Assembly: GCF_000243075.1 (NCBI RefSeq)
Contig: NC_016745.1
Location: 2,931,001-2,995,000 of the forward strand
Direction of reading: 5' to 3'
Source of the DNA: Oceanimonas sp. GK1
GTDB lineage: Bacteria > Pseudomonadota > Gammaproteobacteria > Enterobacterales > Aeromonadaceae
Length of the DNA: 64,000 nt
Part shown: piece by piece, positions 62,816-64,000 of the stretch
Position numbering within the stretch: position 1 is the stretch's first letter
Layout: the number at the start of each line of letters is the position of its first letter
Position numbers and translations under genes: made by a program
The notes under the pieces: generated by a model
Seen by the model: only the letters and a program-made list of their open reading frames with translations
What the model was told of the DNA's origin: nothing
Databases searched by the model: none

Positions 62816-64000
62816 AGTCTGGCTGGTAGAAGACGACGAGGATGTCCGCCAGACCCTGCTGCAAACCCTGCAACTGTCCGATATTTCTGCCCGGGGCTTT
62901 GCCCGGGCCGAGCAGGCGCTGCAGGCCCTGCCGGCAGAGGCCCCGGTGGTGATCCTGTCCGACGTGCGCATGCCGGGCATGGACGGCCTGGCCCTGCTGC
63001 AACAACTGCAGGGTCGCGATGCCGAGCTGCCGGTGCTGCTGCTGACCGGCCATGGCGACATTCCCATGGCGGTGGAAGCCATGCGCCTGGGCGCCCAGGA
63101 TTTCTTTGAAAAGCCCTATCAGCCCGAGCAGTTGCTGCACAGCCTGCGCCGAGCCATGGACAGGCGCGCCCTGGTGCTGGAAAACCGCCGCCTGCGCGAA
63201 CAACTGGCGGCGCGCCGGGATCCCGGCCTGCTGCTCGGCCACAGCCCGCAAATCGAGCTGCTGCGCCGGCAGATCGACAACGTCGCCGACACCAGCGCCA
63301 GTGTGCTGATCCTGGGAGAAACCGGCACCGGCAAGGAGCTGGTGGCGCGCAGTCTGCATCAGGGCAGCGGTCGCAAGGGCCACTTTGTGGCGATCAACTG
63401 CACCGCCCTGCCCGAGTCTATCTTTGAAAGCGAAATGTTCGGCGCCGAGCCCGGCGCCTTTACCGGGGTCACCAAACGCCGTATCGGCAAGATAGAGCAC
63501 GCCGACAACGGCACCCTGTTTCTCGACGAAATAGAAGGCATGCCCCTCAACCTGCAGGCCAAGCTGCTGAGGGTCTTGCAGGAGTCGGTGCTGGAGCGCC
63601 TGGGCGGCAACAAACTCATCGAGGTGGATGCCCGGGTGGTGGCCGCCACCAAGATCGATCTGCAGAGCGCCGGCGAGGCCGGACTGTTTCGCCCGGATCT
63701 CTATTTCCGGCTGAACGTGGTCACCCTCAGCCTGCCCCCGTTACGGGAGCGGCGGGCGGATATTCCGCTGCTGTTTCTGCACTTCGTGGAGCAGGCCCGC
63801 GCCCAGTACAACCGGGACGCCGCGCCGCCGTCCGACGCATTGCTGCAACAACTGCTCCGCCGGGACTGGCCGGGCAATGTACGTGAACTGCGCCACGCCG
63901 CCGAACAGTATGTGCTGGGGGTGCTGGCGGTGGCGACTCAGGCGGCGCCGTTGTCCCTGCCCGGCCAGCTCGCCGCTCTTGAGCAACAGTTGATCCTGGA
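62796..64000 (+). CDS. sigma-54-dependent response regulator, DctD-like (3' end outside window)
   Basis: An NtrC-family activator whose first 401 codons are present. The receiver domain has the phosphoacceptor D56 (LSDVRMPGMDG), T84 and K106. The AAA+ domain has Walker A GETGTGKE (174-181), the sigma-54-contact loop and Walker B TLFLDEIE (240-247), then RRDWPGNVRELRHAAEQ. The contact loop reads GAFTGV (220-225) rather than the usual GAFTGA. The missing 40-50 residues would hold the Fis-type DNA-binding helix. It overlaps the kinase gene by 20 bases. Confidence 0.93.
   Translation, partial: MNPTPIEVWLVEDDEDVRQTLLQTLQLSDISARGFARAEQALQALPAEAPVVILSDVRMPGMDGLALLQQLQGRDAELPVLLLTGHGDIPMAVEAMRLGAQDFFEKPYQPEQLLHSLRRAMDRRALVLENRRLREQLAARRDPGLLLGHSPQIELLRRQIDNVADTSASVLILGETGTGKELVARSLHQGSGRKGHFVAINCTALPESIFESEMFGAEPGAFTGVTKRRIGKIEHADNGTLFLDEIEGMPLNLQAKLLRVLQESVLERLGGNKLIEVDARVVAATKIDLQSAGEAGLFRPDLYFRLNVVTLSLPPLRERRADIPLLFLHFVEQARAQYNRDAAPPSDALLQQLLRRDWPGNVRELRHAAEQYVLGVLAVATQAAPLSLPGQLAALEQQLIL

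Overview
The window is about 64 kb of a GC-rich gammaproteobacterial chromosome. Gene content and order (zipA-ligA, cysZ/cysK, tmcA, a Vibrio-type flagellar block with flgO, flgP and flgT, cheV-cheR beside flgB, lysO, asd, ycaO) and the GC-rich codon use suggest the Aeromonadales, for example an Oceanimonas/Zobellella/Oceanisphaera-like organism. That placement is inferred from gene content; no search was run. Genes are tightly packed and nearly all look intact. ligA is cut by the left edge and a sigma-54 response regulator by the right edge.

Layout. 1-16.4 kb: cell division and DNA maintenance (ligA, zipA), sulfur assimilation (cysZ, cysK), peptidoglycan 3-3 crosslink enzymes (ldtD, mepK), crr without ptsHI, an HlyU-family protein, tmcA, an alanine/glycine:Na+ symporter, D-serine dehydratase, a lytic-transglycosylase-like lipoprotein and a basic amino acid decarboxylase. 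16.4-32.8 kb: flagellar rod, hook, ring and hook-filament junction genes flgBCDEFGHIJKL on the minus strand, cheV-cheR, then flgA and flgMN on the plus strand, flgOP on the minus strand and flgT on the plus strand. Sigma-54-type -24/-12 elements can be read before flgB, flgF, flgA and flgO, and a sigma-28 promoter before flgM. This matches a three-tier polar-flagellum hierarchy with an H-ring.

32.9-47.5 kb: tRNA-Arg(CCT), two SDR oxidoreductases, a TraB/GumN protein, a 50-residue membrane protein, smrA, an M32 carboxypeptidase, a DCC thiol-disulfide protein, a FabH-like ketosynthase, an intact IS3-family element with a 3-bp target duplication, two identical tRNA-Tyr genes, an RND efflux pair and xthA. 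47.6-53.4 kb: a basic amino acid neighbourhood, with a HisPJQM-type importer diverging from the lysine exporter lysO, followed by asd. 53.8-57.4 kb: ycaO, a DsbA-family thiol oxidoreductase/isomerase and an orphan CbiM-like permease with a fossil copy of its own 3' end beside it.

57.6-64 kb: a self-contained uptake unit. A TAXI solute-binding protein, a fused TRAP permease and a DUF1850 protein are followed by overlapping DctB-like kinase and DctD-like sigma-54 activator genes. A -24/-12 promoter lies before the first gene, so the regulators probably control their own transporter. Other points of interest are an attenuator-like leader before lysO, a 104-bp nested inverted repeat between hisJ and hisQ, several families of intergenic hairpin repeats, and low-GC central segments in flgL, flgK and flgE.
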